From: Enhydrobacter sp.
GTDB taxonomy: Bacteria; Pseudomonadota; Alphaproteobacteria; Reyranellales; Reyranellaceae
Direction of reading: 5' to 3'
Length of the DNA: 64,000 nt
Assembly (NCBI RefSeq): GCF_030246845.1
Contig: NZ_CP126889.1
Span: 5,327,001 to 5,391,000, forward strand
Below are positions 1-8,432 of the stretch, in pieces; position 1 is the first letter of the stretch, and each line of letters opens with the position of its first letter. A program made the position numbers and the translations under genes. A model generated the notes under the pieces. The model saw only the letters and a list, made by a program, of their open reading frames with translations, was not told where the DNA came from and searched no databases.

Positions 1-311
1 ACCGACAGGCCGGCGGCCCTCAGGTCGGCGCGAAGCGCCGGCGGCAGGAACACGGTGCGGCTGCCGCAGCCCAGCACCAGGATCTCGACCGGCTCCGGTC
101 CTTCCCGGAGCACCGCGACGCTCGCCAGTGTCAGCTCCTCCATGCGGCTGACCTCCCAGGCCGAGGTCGCACCCGGCGTCACCAGCACGGGCTCGCGCCA
201 CTCGCGCTCGCCGATCGTGAAATGGCCCGGACCGTAGCCGCGGATCACCTGCACCTGCGCCGGATCGGGCGCCGGCAGGGTCTTGTCGTCGGGATCGCGC
301 GCCGGGCTCAC
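1..311 (-). CDS. Mth938-like domain protein (partial, 3' end outside window)
   Basis: Small protein of the Mth938/NDUFAF3-like (DUF498) family, commonly the last gene of alphaproteobacterial yajC-secDF operons; its biochemical role is not settled. The visible part reads from a GTG start that overlaps the secF stop by four bases (GTGA), so the two are probably translationally coupled. Family-like segments are an IRGYGPGHFTI stretch, then WEVSRMEELT and a later VEILVLGCGSRTVFLPP strand. The frame stays open to the window edge, so the C-terminus is missing here. Identification rests on the motif pattern and the position directly after secF. Confidence 0.8.
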   Translation of the reverse strand, partial: MSPARDPDDKTLPAPDPAQVQVIRGYGPGHFTIGEREWREPVLVTPGATSAWEVSRMEELTLASVAVLREGPEPVEILVLGCGSRTVFLPPALRADLRAAGLS

Positions 312-1483
312 GCCTTGGCCTTGGCGCCCTCGTCCTCGTGCCGGAACTGCTCGGGCCGGAGCTTCAGGTAGACGAGCCCCGCGCAGGCGATCCAGATCGA
401 GGAGTAGGTGCCGACGATGACGCCCCACAGCATGGCGATCGAGAAGCTGTAGAGCACCGGTCCGCCGAAGATCACCAGCGCCAGCACGGCGACGAACACG
501 GTGATCGAGGTCATCACGGTGCGCGACAGCGTCTCGTTGATGCTGAGGTTGAGGACGTCGACCAAGCCGAGCTTCTTGTAGCGCCGCATGTTCTCGCGCA
601 CGCGGTCGAACACCACCACCGTGTCGTTGATCGAGTAGCCGGCTATGGTGAGCACCGCGGCGAGCGCCGTCAGGCTGAAGTCGATCCGGAACAGCACGAA
701 GATGCCGATGGTGGAGATCACGTCGTGCAGCATGGAGATCAGCGCGCCGACGCCGAACTGCCATTCGAAGCGGAACCACATGTATATGGCGATCGCCGCC
801 AGCGTGGCCAGCACCGCGATGATGCCGGTATGCATCAGCTCCGACCCGACCTTGGGGCCGACCGATTCGGTGCCGCGGATGTCGTACTTGTCGCTGATCG
901 CGTCGTCGACCACCTTGATCGCCACCTGCTGGCACCATTCGGCGCGCTGCTCGGGCGTCATGTCGATCTTGGCGGTGTTGGTGTTGGCGCGCGGCAGCTC
1001 GCGCTCGAGCACCGTGAGGCCGACGCGGCTCACCGCGTCGCGCCAGCCGGCCGCGTCGAGCTGGCCGGGCGCGGTGAAGACGACGTCGCCGGTGCCCTCG
1101 GCGCCCGGCTTGACGCTCCAGCCGTTGCCGACGCGGCGCTTCATCACGGCATCGGCGTGCGCCACGCATGCGGCGTTGCCCTCCTGGCGCTGCACGCGGA
1201 TCAGCGCGCTGCTCTTGTCGCCGAACTCCTGCAGCGAGACCTCGCCGATGCCGAGCGCGCCCGTCGTGTGGCGCAGCTCGTCGAGCTGGATCGTGCCCTG
1301 CTTGGCGCGCACCTGGATGGCGATGCCGCCCTCGAAGTCGATGCCGAAGTTCAGCCCGAACACGAACACGCCCACCAGCGACAGCACGTTGATCAGCGTC
1401 GACAGGCCGAGCGCCCACAGGCGATGGCCCATGAAATCGATCTTCGTGTGGGCGGGAACGATATGGTGCGGCTTCCACAGCAT
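308..1483 (-). CDS. secF: Protein translocase subunit SecF
   Basis: Inner-membrane subunit of the SecDF complex, which uses the proton gradient to pull exported proteins through SecYEG. The N-terminal membrane segment (about residues 24-46) is followed by FGIDFEGG, typical of SecF, and the C-terminal half holds the five remaining membrane segments with the AGYSINDTVVVFDRVREN motif. At 391 residues it is longer than the usual roughly 300-330. The extra length is in the periplasmic head (about residues 98-195) and includes Cys106 and Cys184. It lies 9 bases downstream of secD in the same operon. Confidence 0.96.
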   Translation of the reverse strand: MLWKPHHIVPAHTKIDFMGHRLWALGLSTLINVLSLVGVFVFGLNFGIDFEGGIAIQVRAKQGTIQLDELRHTTGALGIGEVSLQEFGDKSSALIRVQRQEGNAACVAHADAVMKRRVGNGWSVKPGAEGTGDVVFTAPGQLDAAGWRDAVSRVGLTVLERELPRANTNTAKIDMTPEQRAEWCQQVAIKVVDDAISDKYDIRGTESVGPKVGSELMHTGIIAVLATLAAIAIYMWFRFEWQFGVGALISMLHDVISTIGIFVLFRIDFSLTALAAVLTIAGYSINDTVVVFDRVRENMRRYKKLGLVDVLNLSINETLSRTVMTSITVFVAVLALVIFGGPVLYSFSIAMLWGVIVGTYSSIWIACAGLVYLKLRPEQFRHEDEGAKAKA

Positions 1484-1492
1484 GGCGCGGCC

Positions 1493-3169
1493 TCAGAGGG
1501 TGAGTTCCTTCGGCCGCCGCCAGCGCATCCAGGTCGCGAGCAGCATGCGGGTGAAGATGGTGGCGGTGAAGAGATGGGTGAGGAGCCCCAGCGACAGCGA
1601 GGTCGCGAAGCCGCGGATCGGGCCGGAGCCGAAGCCGAACAGCAGGACGCCGGCGATCAGCGCCGTGAGGTTCGAATCGATCACCGCCGCCAGCGCGCGC
1701 TCGTAGCCCGCCGTGAGCGCGCCCAGCGCCGAACGGCCGTTGGCCTTCTCCTCGCGCACGCGCTCGTAGATCAGCACGTTCGAATCGACCGACATGCCGA
1801 CGGTGAGCACCAGGCCCGCGATGCCGGGCAGGGTGAGCGAGGCGCCGAGCACCGACATCCCGGCCAGCACCAGCAGCAGGTTCACCCCCATGGCGAGGTT
1901 GGCGAAGCCGCCGAACAGCGGGCCGTAGGTGCCGAACATGAAGAACATCACCAGTCCCGTGCCGACCACGGCGGCGACCGTGCCGGCGTGGATCGCGTCG
2001 GCGCCGAGATCGGCCCCCACCGTGCGCTCCTCGATGATGGTGAGGGTCGCGGGCAGCGCGCCCGAGCGCAGCAGCAGCGCCTGCTCCTGGGTCTGCTGCG
2101 GCGTGAAGGCGCCGGTGATGATGCCGCTGCCGCCGCAGATCGCGCTCTGCACGACCGGGGCGCTGATGATCTCGTTGTCGAGCTGGATGGCGAGCCGCTT
2201 GCCAATGTTGTGGCGGGTGGCGGCGCAGAACGAGCGGCCGCCGGCGGCGTTGAAGGTGAAGCTGATGATCGGCCGGCCGCCCTGCTGCTGGCTCTCGAAC
2301 GTCGCCTTGGCGTCGTCGAGATCCTCGCCGCCCACGATCACGCGCTTGAAGATCGGCAGGCAGAGCGGATGGTAGCGGCGGCAGATCTGCTCGGGCGACA
2401 GACGCGGATTGGCGCTCTGGATCTCGTCGAAGGCCTTGGGGTTGGCGGCCTTGAGCGCCTGCATGCCCTCGCGCGTGGGCACCAGCGCCGTGGTCGGCGG
2501 CAGCACCGAGGGCAGGCCGCCGCCGCTGCTGGCGGCGAGATCCTCGTTGACCAGGTGGAAAGTGAGCTTGGCGGTCTGGTTGATCTTGCGCTTGAGGTCG
2601 GTCGTGTCCTTGATGCCCGGCACCTGCAGCAGGATGCGGTCGTCGCCCTCGCGCACGATGGTGGGCTCGATCGTCCCGGTCTCATCGACGCGCCGGCGCA
2701 GGATCTCGATCGACTGGTCGATCACCTCCTTGCGCTTGCGCGTGAGCTCCTGGGGCGAGAAGCTGATGTCGATCTTGGGCCCGGCCCCTTCCGTCACCAG
2801 GCTGGGATCGACGGCGCGGATCGCCTCGATCGCGGTGGCGCGCTGGCCCTCGTCGCGCAGCTCGACCGTGACATGGCCGTTGGGCTCGACCGTCAGCTCC
2901 TTGAAGCCCACCTGCTTCTTGCGCAGCTCGCCGCGCACCGAATCGGCGACGTTGGTCATCCGCTCGTTCAGCACGCCGCGCAGGTCGGCCTCCAGCAGGA
3001 AGTGCGCGCCGCCGCGCAGGTCGAGGCCGAGATTGATGCGGTTCTGCGCGTACCACTTGGGCAGCAGGTCGTCGATCGACTCGGGCAGGATGTTGGGCAG
3101 CGCGAACAGGCCGGCGAGCGCCGTGAAGACGATGATGGCGATGGTCTGCCAACGCGGGAGGTGGAGCAT
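1493..3169 (-). CDS. secD: Protein translocase subunit SecD
   Basis: Partner of SecF in the proton-driven translocation motor. It has an N-terminal membrane anchor (about 9-26), the GLDLRGGAHFLLE motif, a large periplasmic P1 domain, and a C-terminal membrane bundle with the GMSVDSNVLIYERVREE motif carrying the key Asp. Length (558 aa) is normal for alphaproteobacteria. P1 carries four cysteines (Cys263, 270, 315, 345) that could form periplasmic disulfides. The gene sits between yajC and secF on the minus strand, the classical order. Confidence 0.97.
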   Translation of the reverse strand: MLHLPRWQTIAIIVFTALAGLFALPNILPESIDDLLPKWYAQNRINLGLDLRGGAHFLLEADLRGVLNERMTNVADSVRGELRKKQVGFKELTVEPNGHVTVELRDEGQRATAIEAIRAVDPSLVTEGAGPKIDISFSPQELTRKRKEVIDQSIEILRRRVDETGTIEPTIVREGDDRILLQVPGIKDTTDLKRKINQTAKLTFHLVNEDLAASSGGGLPSVLPPTTALVPTREGMQALKAANPKAFDEIQSANPRLSPEQICRRYHPLCLPIFKRVIVGGEDLDDAKATFESQQQGGRPIISFTFNAAGGRSFCAATRHNIGKRLAIQLDNEIISAPVVQSAICGGSGIITGAFTPQQTQEQALLLRSGALPATLTIIEERTVGADLGADAIHAGTVAAVVGTGLVMFFMFGTYGPLFGGFANLAMGVNLLLVLAGMSVLGASLTLPGIAGLVLTVGMSVDSNVLIYERVREEKANGRSALGALTAGYERALAAVIDSNLTALIAGVLLFGFGSGPIRGFATSLSLGLLTHLFTATIFTRMLLATWMRWRRPKELTL

Positions 3170-3209
3170 ACCCGATTACCCTGCGATGCCGCCGCGACCG
3201 GCGGCCGTC

Positions 3210-3635
3210 CTACTTCTTCCCGAACAGCCCGGCCAGCAGGCCCTTCCGCTCCGGCGCCGCCGCACGCTGCGGCAGCAGCGGCTTCTCGTCCTCGTCGGCC
3301 TCCTTGGCGCCGCGCACCGACTCGCCGCGCGTCAGGATGTCGGTGATGGTCTGCTTGATGATGCGCACGCGCACGCCCTCGGCCAACTCGACCTGCAGCT
3401 CGTTCTCGCCGATCACCTTGGTGACGAGACCGATGATGCCGCCGCCGGTGACCACGCGGTCGCCGCGCTTGACGCCCGCCAGCATCTCCTTCTGCGCCTT
3501 CACCTTGGCCTGCTGCGGGCGGATCAGCAGGAAGTAGAAGACGACGAAGATGAGGATGAGCGGGAAGAGCTGCACCAGGAAATCCGAGCCGCCGCCCGCG
3601 CCGCCACCCTGCGCCCAAGCCTCTGAAATGAACAT
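3210..3635 (-). CDS. yajC: Preprotein translocase subunit YajC
   Basis: Single-pass inner-membrane protein that associates with SecDF. The chosen start (MFISEAWAQG) has a purine-rich GGAGCGG just upstream. An upstream in-frame ATG would add 24 residues unlike the family and is not used. The hydrophobic segment LVQLFPLILIFVVFYFLLI is followed by the hallmark RPQQ and then the conserved KRGDRVVTGGGIIG core. The protein is 141 residues with a low-complexity Lys/Arg/Ala tail. First gene of the Sec operon; the promoter should lie in the 126-base gap to the divergent ATPase gene. Confidence 0.95.
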   Translation of the reverse strand: MFISEAWAQGGGAGGGSDFLVQLFPLILIFVVFYFLLIRPQQAKVKAQKEMLAGVKRGDRVVTGGGIIGLVTKVIGENELQVELAEGVRVRIIKQTITDILTRGESVRGAKEADEDEKPLLPQRAAAPERKGLLAGLFGKK

Positions 3636-3761
3636 CTGCCGCTCCGATTCTTCCGGCCGTCGAAAAGCGGGCGGACTATAGCGGTCCGCAGCCGCTTTGC
3701 AACGCAAGCGCCGGGCGATATGGTCACCCCCTTTCGCCGGCCCCCGACCTTCCTGTCAACG

Positions 3762-4625
3762 ATGGATCAAGACCTTAAAGCAACGCTTTCACGCATCGCC
3801 GAAGCCCTCGACCGCCTCGCACCGTCGCCGCCGGCGAGAGCCGATCTCGCCGGCTTCGAGGCCTATGTATGGCATGCCGCGGGCAACCGGCTCGAGGCGG
3901 TCCCGCGGGTCAACCGCGTCGATCTCGACCTCCTGCAGGGCATCGACCGCCAGAAAGCCACATTGCTCGAGAATACGCGCCGCTTCGCCAGAGGCCTGCC
4001 GGCCAACAACGCGCTCCTGTGGGGCGCGCGCGGCGCCGGCAAGAGCTCGATCGTGAAGGCGACCCATGCCCACGTGAATCGCGAGATGGGCGGCCCGCCC
4101 GGGCCGCTGGCGCTGATCGAGATCCACCGCGAGGATATTCCGTCGCTGCCGGCGCTGCTGGCGCGCGTGCGCGAGAGCAAGCGGCGCTTCGTGGTGTTCT
4201 GCGACGACCTGTCCTTCGACGGGCAGGACGCCGCCTACAAGTCGCTGAAGGCGGTGCTCGACGGCGGCATCGAGGGCCGCCCGGAGAACGTGCTGTTCTA
4301 CGCCACCTCCAACCGCCGCCACCTGATGCCGCGCGACATGATCGAGAACGAGCGCTCGACGGCGATCAACCCGTCGGAGGCGGTCGAGGAGAAGGTCTCG
4401 CTGTCGGACCGATTCGGCCTGTGGCTGGGCTTCCACAACGCCGACCAGGACACTTTTTTCGCGATGATCGAGGGCTACGCGCGGCACTATCGTCTCGACG
4501 TGCCGGTCGAGGAGCTGCGCCGGCAGGCGGTCGAATGGTCGGTGACGCGCGGCGCGCGCTCGGGCCGCGTCGCCTGGCAGTTCATCCAGGAAGTGGCGGG
4601 CCAGCTCGGCAAGAAACTGGGGTGA
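3762..4625 (+). CDS. DUF815-family AAA-type ATP-binding protein
   Basis: Cytoplasmic P-loop ATPase of the DUF815 family, function unknown. Visible are a Walker A GARGAGKSS, a Walker B-like RFVVFCDDLSF, and a sensor-like VLFYATSNRRHL followed by the family signature RDMIENERS. The start at 3762 (MDQDLKATL) is chosen because homologues begin close to the ALDRLAP segment; an in-frame ATG at 3720 would add 14 atypical residues and cannot be excluded. It is divergent from yajC and followed after 4 bases by an FMN-binding protein, so the two are probably cotranscribed. Confidence 0.88.
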   Translation: MDQDLKATLSRIAEALDRLAPSPPARADLAGFEAYVWHAAGNRLEAVPRVNRVDLDLLQGIDRQKATLLENTRRFARGLPANNALLWGARGAGKSSIVKATHAHVNREMGGPPGPLALIEIHREDIPSLPALLARVRESKRRFVVFCDDLSFDGQDAAYKSLKAVLDGGIEGRPENVLFYATSNRRHLMPRDMIENERSTAINPSEAVEEKVSLSDRFGLWLGFHNADQDTFFAMIEGYARHYRLDVPVEELRRQAVEWSVTRGARSGRVAWQFIQEVAGQLGKKLG

Positions 4626-4629
4626 TGCG

Positions 4630-5226
4630 ATGGGCGATCCGCAGGACGTGCTGTTCTCGCCGGCGGTCAAGGCGGAGCAGGCGCGTCTCGGATCGCGCGC
4701 CCAGTTCGAGGGCCGGAGCTGGCAGACCGGGATCACGCCCGATCTCCGCCGGTTCCTCGACGCCATCGACACCTTCTTCTTCGCGACCGCGAGCGCCGAC
4801 GGCCGTCCCTACGTGCAGCACAAGGGCGGACCGGCCGGCTTCCTGAAGCCGATCGGCACCCACACCCTCGCCTTCGCCGACTTCGCCGGCAACCGGCAGT
4901 ACATCACGCTCGGCCACCTGCGCGAGAACGACCGCGCCCTCATCTTCATCCCCCACTTCGCCACCCGGCAGCGGCTGAAGCTGTGGGGCCGCGCGCGCAT
5001 CGTCGAGGGCGACCTCGAGCTGATGGAGCGGCTGGTCGATCCCGCCTACAAGGCGCGGCCCGAACGTGCGATCGTGTTCACGCTCGAGGCCTGGGACGTC
5101 AATTGCCACCAGAACATCGTCGCGCGCTACAGCGAGGCCGAGATCGCGCCGGCGGTGGACAAGCTCGTCGCCCGGATAAAGGAGCTGGAAGAGGAAGTGG
5201 CGCGGCTGAAAGGCGGCGGAGAGTAG
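4630..5226 (+). CDS. Pyridoxamine 5'-phosphate oxidase-like FMN-binding protein
   Basis: 198-residue split-barrel flavoprotein of the pyridoxamine-phosphate oxidase-like superfamily. The middle holds the family strand pattern DTFFFATASADGRPYVQHKGGPAGF, then RQYITLGHLRENDRALIFI and RLKLWGRARIVEGD. The C-terminal 25 residues are a charged helix (KELEEEVARLKGG) likely to form a short coiled coil. The substrate cannot be read from sequence; the family includes general stress and heme- or F420-related proteins. Its stop is immediately followed by dispersed repeat A1. Confidence 0.85.
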   Translation: MGDPQDVLFSPAVKAEQARLGSRAQFEGRSWQTGITPDLRRFLDAIDTFFFATASADGRPYVQHKGGPAGFLKPIGTHTLAFADFAGNRQYITLGHLRENDRALIFIPHFATRQRLKLWGRARIVEGDLELMERLVDPAYKARPERAIVFTLEAWDVNCHQNIVARYSEAEIAPAVDKLVARIKELEEEVARLKGGGE

Positions 5227-5301
5227 AAAGATCCCTCGCCTTCGGCTCGGGATGACACAGCAAAATGGCGTGTCATCCCGAGCGCAGAGCGAGGGATCTT
5301 T
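5227..5301. repeat. Dispersed repeat family A, copy A1 (inverted doublet)
   Basis: Two inverted ~32-base units: the left ends in GATGACAC, the right begins GTGTCATCCCGAG, separated by 11 bases. The unit ends AAAGATCCCTCG / CGAGGGATCTTT lie outside. It sits between two convergent genes and could act as a bidirectional terminator. Confidence 0.9.
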
Positions 5302-5307
5302 GGCCTC

Positions 5308-5781
5308 TTAAGCTTTGGCCTTCTGCCGCACGATCTTGACCGTCGAGGTCGAGTGGACGATCAGGCGGCCCTTCTCGTCCCTGAGATCGCCGTCGAGGAA
5401 GCCGACGGAACCGCCCCAGCGCTGGACGCGCCCCTCGGCGAAGACGATGCCGGGGCCCATCGCCTCGAAGAAGCTCACCTTGATCTCGAGCGTGGGCACC
5501 GCGACCGAGAGCTTGCCCCGGGCGATGGCGGCCGTCGCCATCGCCGTATCGACCATGCCGGTCAGGAACCCGCCCTGGCAGATCCTGCCCTGCGAATGGC
5601 AGAAGGCCGGCACGACCTCGAACCGGAAGCGGGCGATGCCGCGCGCCGAATCGACCTCCAGCAATTCGCCGTTCAGCGTCCTCGATGCCTCGGCGGGCGA
5701 GGCCCGCAGGAGATCGAGCAGATCGGAGTCGGTGACGGACTCGGCGTCGATATGGGCAAAGTCGGGATGGGCGGAACTCAT
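5308..5781 (-). CDS. PaaI-family hotdog-fold thioesterase
   Basis: 157-residue hotdog protein of the PaaI/acyl-CoA thioesterase type, expected to hydrolyse acyl- or aryl-CoA thioesters in the cytoplasm. The central helix carries the family signature CQGGFLTGMVDTAMATAA, followed by strands LEIKVSFFEAMGPG and FAEGRVQRWGGSVGFLDGDL. The start follows a MarR-type regulator gene by 10 bases on the same strand, so the two form an operon. Facing them is a reductase/dehydrogenase/oxygenase operon. Together with the PaaA-like oxygenase this suggests rescue of dead-end CoA thioesters during aromatic or acyl-CoA oxidation, an inference. Confidence 0.88.
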   Translation of the reverse strand: MSSAHPDFAHIDAESVTDSDLLDLLRASPAEASRTLNGELLEVDSARGIARFRFEVVPAFCHSQGRICQGGFLTGMVDTAMATAAIARGKLSVAVPTLEIKVSFFEAMGPGIVFAEGRVQRWGGSVGFLDGDLRDEKGRLIVHSTSTVKIVRQKAKA

Positions 5782-5791
5782 GGCGCGCGGA

Positions 5792-6274
5792 CTATAGCGA
5801 ACCGGCCGCGCCGCGCACCTTCTCCAGAAGCTCGATCAGGGTGCGCGTTTCGGCGGCCGAAAGGCCCGCCGTGATGCGCTTCTCGTGCGCCTTCACGAGC
5901 CGCGCGAACTTCGCCAGCGCCTTCTCGCCGGCGGGCGTCAGCGCGAGGGCGTGGGTGCGGCCGTCGGTCGGCGAGGCGTGCCGCATCAGAAAGCCGCGCG
6001 CCTGCAGGCGGTTCAGGATCGGCACCAGGGTCGAGCGGTCGATGGCGAGCGCACGCGCCAGCGCCATCTGGCTCAGCCCCTTGTTGCGCTCGACCAGCAC
6101 CAGCAGCCCGAACTCGCCCGGCGTCAGCGCCTCGCCCGCCCGCGCGAAGGTGCCAGCGAAATCGGCGAACACGGCCGACTGGGCGCGCCGCAGCCCGTAG
6201 CCCAGGAGCTGGGGCAGCATGCCGCGATCGAGGCTTTCGGCCCGCGGCTTGCCGTTGGGCGGGGAACTGGCCAT
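5792..6274 (-). CDS. MarR-family transcriptional regulator
   Basis: 160-residue winged-helix repressor-type protein. The helix-turn-helix runs through LSQMALARALAIDRSTLVPILNRLQARGF, followed by the wing SPTDGRTHALALTPAGEKAL. Both are diagnostic of MarR. The chosen start MASSPPNGK removes an upstream extension that would reach into the divergent promoter region. It is cotranscribed with the downstream thioesterase and divergent from the reductase operon. Two near-identical motifs in the 180-base intergenic space (6298-6314 and 6400-6416) are candidate operators. The ligand, perhaps an aromatic or acyl-CoA compound, is inferred from context only. Confidence 0.9.
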   Translation of the reverse strand: MASSPPNGKPRAESLDRGMLPQLLGYGLRRAQSAVFADFAGTFARAGEALTPGEFGLLVLVERNKGLSQMALARALAIDRSTLVPILNRLQARGFLMRHASPTDGRTHALALTPAGEKALAKFARLVKAHEKRITAGLSAAETRTLIELLEKVRGAAGSL

Positions 6275-6297
6275 GGCCCAAGTGGTAGACGGAGATT

Positions 6298-6314
6298 GTT
6301 GGGGGAGCAACCAA
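6298..6314 (+). promoter_or_regulatory. Candidate MarR operator, copy 1
   Basis: GTTGGGGGAGCAACCAA contains a GTTG/CAAC inverted half-site pair. It lies 24 bases upstream of the regulator start and resembles a second copy at 6400-6416 (15 of 17 bases identical). Binding by the MarR protein is inferred. Confidence 0.45.
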
Positions 6315-6399
6315 TGCGGGCTCTGTCCCGAGACCCCATATCTGCCGTGCCTTTGCAAGCACGCGAGGGCTTAACTCTTTTGTACTTGTGATGTAGATA

Positions 6400-6416
6400 G
6401 TTGGGGGATCAAACAA
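6400..6416 (+). promoter_or_regulatory. Candidate MarR operator, copy 2
   Basis: GTTGGGGGATCAAACAA, a same-orientation near-copy of the 6298-6314 motif, 39 bases before the reductase start. The paired placement suggests one protein controls both divergent operons. Confidence 0.45.
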
Positions 6417-6454
6417 ATTTGCCTCCCCTCACCCTCTCCAGGCGTTGTTCCGGC

Positions 6455-7492
6455 ATGAGCTTCAAGGTCCATATCGTTCCGGCCGGTCGCACCATCGAGG
6501 TGACGACCGGCGCCACGATCCTCGAGACGGCGCTCGAGGCCGGCATCGCCTATCCGCACGGCTGCCAGTCGGGCAATTGCGGCACCTGCAAGTCGCACCT
6601 GGTGAAGGGCGAGGTGAGCATGGAGGGCTATTCGGAGTTCGCGCTGGCCGGTGAAGAGAAGGAGCGCGGCCTGATCCTCGCCTGCCGCGCCGTGCCCTGG
6701 GAGGACTGCGAGGTGGCATGGCTCGAGGAGGACGACCTGATCGTCCATCCCCGCCGCGTGCTTTCCTGCACGGTCGCTGGCCTCGACGACGCGACGCACG
6801 ACATCAAGCGCGTGCGGCTCGAGATCCTGTCCGGCGGCCCGTTCGACTTCTCGGCCGGCCAGTATGCCTCCGTCACCTTCGACGGCTGCCAGCCGCGCGA
6901 CTATTCGATGGCGAACGTGCCCGGCGATCCGGTGCTGGAGTTCCATGTGCGGCGCACCGAGGGCGGCGCGACCAGCGCCTATGTCGGCGAGCGGCTGAAG
7001 GTGGGCGATGCCGTGCGCGTCGAGGGCCCGTTCGGCAGCTCCTACTTGCGCGAGGCCCATCGCGGGCCGATCATCGCCGTGGCCGGCGGCTCGGGCATGG
7101 CGCCCCTGAAGTCGATCGTCGAGCGCGCGCTGGCCCGGGCGCTGCCGCAGCACATCTACTTCTATTTCGGCGTCCGCAGCGAGCGCGATCTCTACCTGCA
7201 CGACCATTTCGCCGCTCTGGCGCGCAAGCACGAGAACCTCCACTTCACACCCGTGCTCAGCGAGACGACGGGCGGGCCGTGGCGGACCGGTCTGGTGCAC
7301 GAGGCGGTCGCGCGGGACTTCGACGAGTTCGACGGCTGCAAGGCCTATCTCGCCGGCCCGCCGGTCATGGTCGAGGCGGCGACGAAGCTTTTCGAGAGGC
7401 GCGGCATGCGACGCATCGACGTGCATGCCGACGCCTTCTACACGGCGGCCGAGATGGCCAGTGCCGGCAGGAAAACGGGAGCGGAGCTATGA
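6455..7492 (+). CDS. 2Fe-2S ferredoxin / FAD-NAD(P)H oxidoreductase (oxygenase reductase component)
   Basis: 345-residue electron-transfer protein with an N-terminal plant-type ferredoxin domain (Cys37, Cys42, Cys45, Cys77 in HGCQSGNCGTC and LACRA) followed by an FNR-type FAD domain (RDYSMAN) and an NAD(P) domain (GGSGMAPLKS). This order matches phenol-hydroxylase (DmpP) or naphthalene-dioxygenase reductases. PaaE has the reverse order. The start at 6455 is where homology begins; no strong ribosome site is visible. It overlaps the next gene by four bases (ATGA), and the diiron oxygenase two genes downstream is its likely electron acceptor. Confidence 0.9.
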   Translation: MSFKVHIVPAGRTIEVTTGATILETALEAGIAYPHGCQSGNCGTCKSHLVKGEVSMEGYSEFALAGEEKERGLILACRAVPWEDCEVAWLEEDDLIVHPRRVLSCTVAGLDDATHDIKRVRLEILSGGPFDFSAGQYASVTFDGCQPRDYSMANVPGDPVLEFHVRRTEGGATSAYVGERLKVGDAVRVEGPFGSSYLREAHRGPIIAVAGGSGMAPLKSIVERALARALPQHIYFYFGVRSERDLYLHDHFAALARKHENLHFTPVLSETTGGPWRTGLVHEAVARDFDEFDGCKAYLAGPPVMVEAATKLFERRGMRRIDVHADAFYTAAEMASAGRKTGAEL

Positions 7493-8421
7493 CGGGACTG
7501 CTGGAAGGACGGTCGGCCATCGTGACGGGTGCCGGCCGCGGCATCGGCGGCGCGATCGCCGAGGCGCTGGCGGCCGAGGGCGCGAGCGTGGTCGTGGCCG
7601 ATGTCGGCGCCTCCATCTCGGGCGACGGCGCCGATCCCGGTCCCGCGCGGGAGGTCGCGGCGGCGATCGGCAAGAAGGCGGTCGCCTTCACCGAAAGCGT
7701 GGCCTCGCCAGGCGTCGCCAGGCTGCTGGTGGAGACGGCGGTGAAGCAGTTCGGCGGCATCGACATCGTGGTCAACAACGCCGCGATCCTGCGCGACGCG
7801 TTCGTCTTCCGCGCCGATCCACGCGACTGGGACGCGGTGATCCGCAACAACCTCTCCGCGCCGTTCTACCTGATCAATGCGGCCTCGGCCGTCATGCGCG
7901 AGCAAGGCAAGGCAGGGCGCGGCGGCAAGGGCGGCTACGACTGGGGCCGCATCGTCAACATGGTCTCCTCGGCCGGCCTCTACGGCAATCTCGGCCAGGC
8001 CGCCTATGCCAGCGCCAAGGCGGGCCTGTTCGGCCTCACGCGCGTTGCGGCCATGGACCTGCAGCGCGCGGCGATCACGGTGAACGCCGTGGCGCCGTTC
8101 GCGCGCACACGCGTCACCGACATCATCCAGCCCGCCAACGAGGCGCAGAAGACCTACAAGGAGCGCGCGCTCAAGATCGGTGCGCACCATGTCGCGAATC
8201 TCGTGACGGCGCTCTGCGCGCCCGCCGCCAAGGGCATCACCGGCCAGCTCCTGGGCGTGCGCGGACGCGAGGTCTTCCTGTTCGGCCAGCCGCGCCCGAT
8301 CGCCCGGCTCGAGGTCGGGAAGCCGGAGACGCTCGCCGACGATCTGGTGGCCAGGCTCGCCGGCCAGTTCACCGACCTCACCACCGATCTCGAAGCCTTC
8401 AACACCGAACCTCTCGTCTGA
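7489..8421 (+). CDS. SDR-family dehydrogenase (3-hydroxyacyl-CoA type)
   Basis: 310-residue short-chain dehydrogenase. The nucleotide site TGAGRGIGGAIAE is at 14-26, NNAA at 97-100, and the catalytic Tyr173-x3-Lys177 in AAYASAKAG. A roughly 70-residue C-terminal extension after the SDR core (TGQLLGVRGREVFLFGQPRP) resembles the (3R)-hydroxyacyl-CoA dehydrogenase domain of multifunctional beta-oxidation enzymes. A GGAG site precedes the ATG by two bases' distance from the overlap with the reductase gene, so translation is coupled. It probably oxidises a hydroxy-CoA intermediate in the same pathway as the neighbouring oxygenase. Confidence 0.88.
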   Translation: MTGLLEGRSAIVTGAGRGIGGAIAEALAAEGASVVVADVGASISGDGADPGPAREVAAAIGKKAVAFTESVASPGVARLLVETAVKQFGGIDIVVNNAAILRDAFVFRADPRDWDAVIRNNLSAPFYLINAASAVMREQGKAGRGGKGGYDWGRIVNMVSSAGLYGNLGQAAYASAKAGLFGLTRVAAMDLQRAAITVNAVAPFARTRVTDIIQPANEAQKTYKERALKIGAHHVANLVTALCAPAAKGITGQLLGVRGREVFLFGQPRPIARLEVGKPETLADDLVARLAGQFTDLTTDLEAFNTEPLV

Positions 8422-8432
8422 TGGAGCCCGCC

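Noticed and set aside
338..3346. Long open frame opposite secDF, about 1000 codons
   Set aside because: Arises from the high-GC third positions of the real Sec genes; composition is Arg/Asp/His-rich without any domain.
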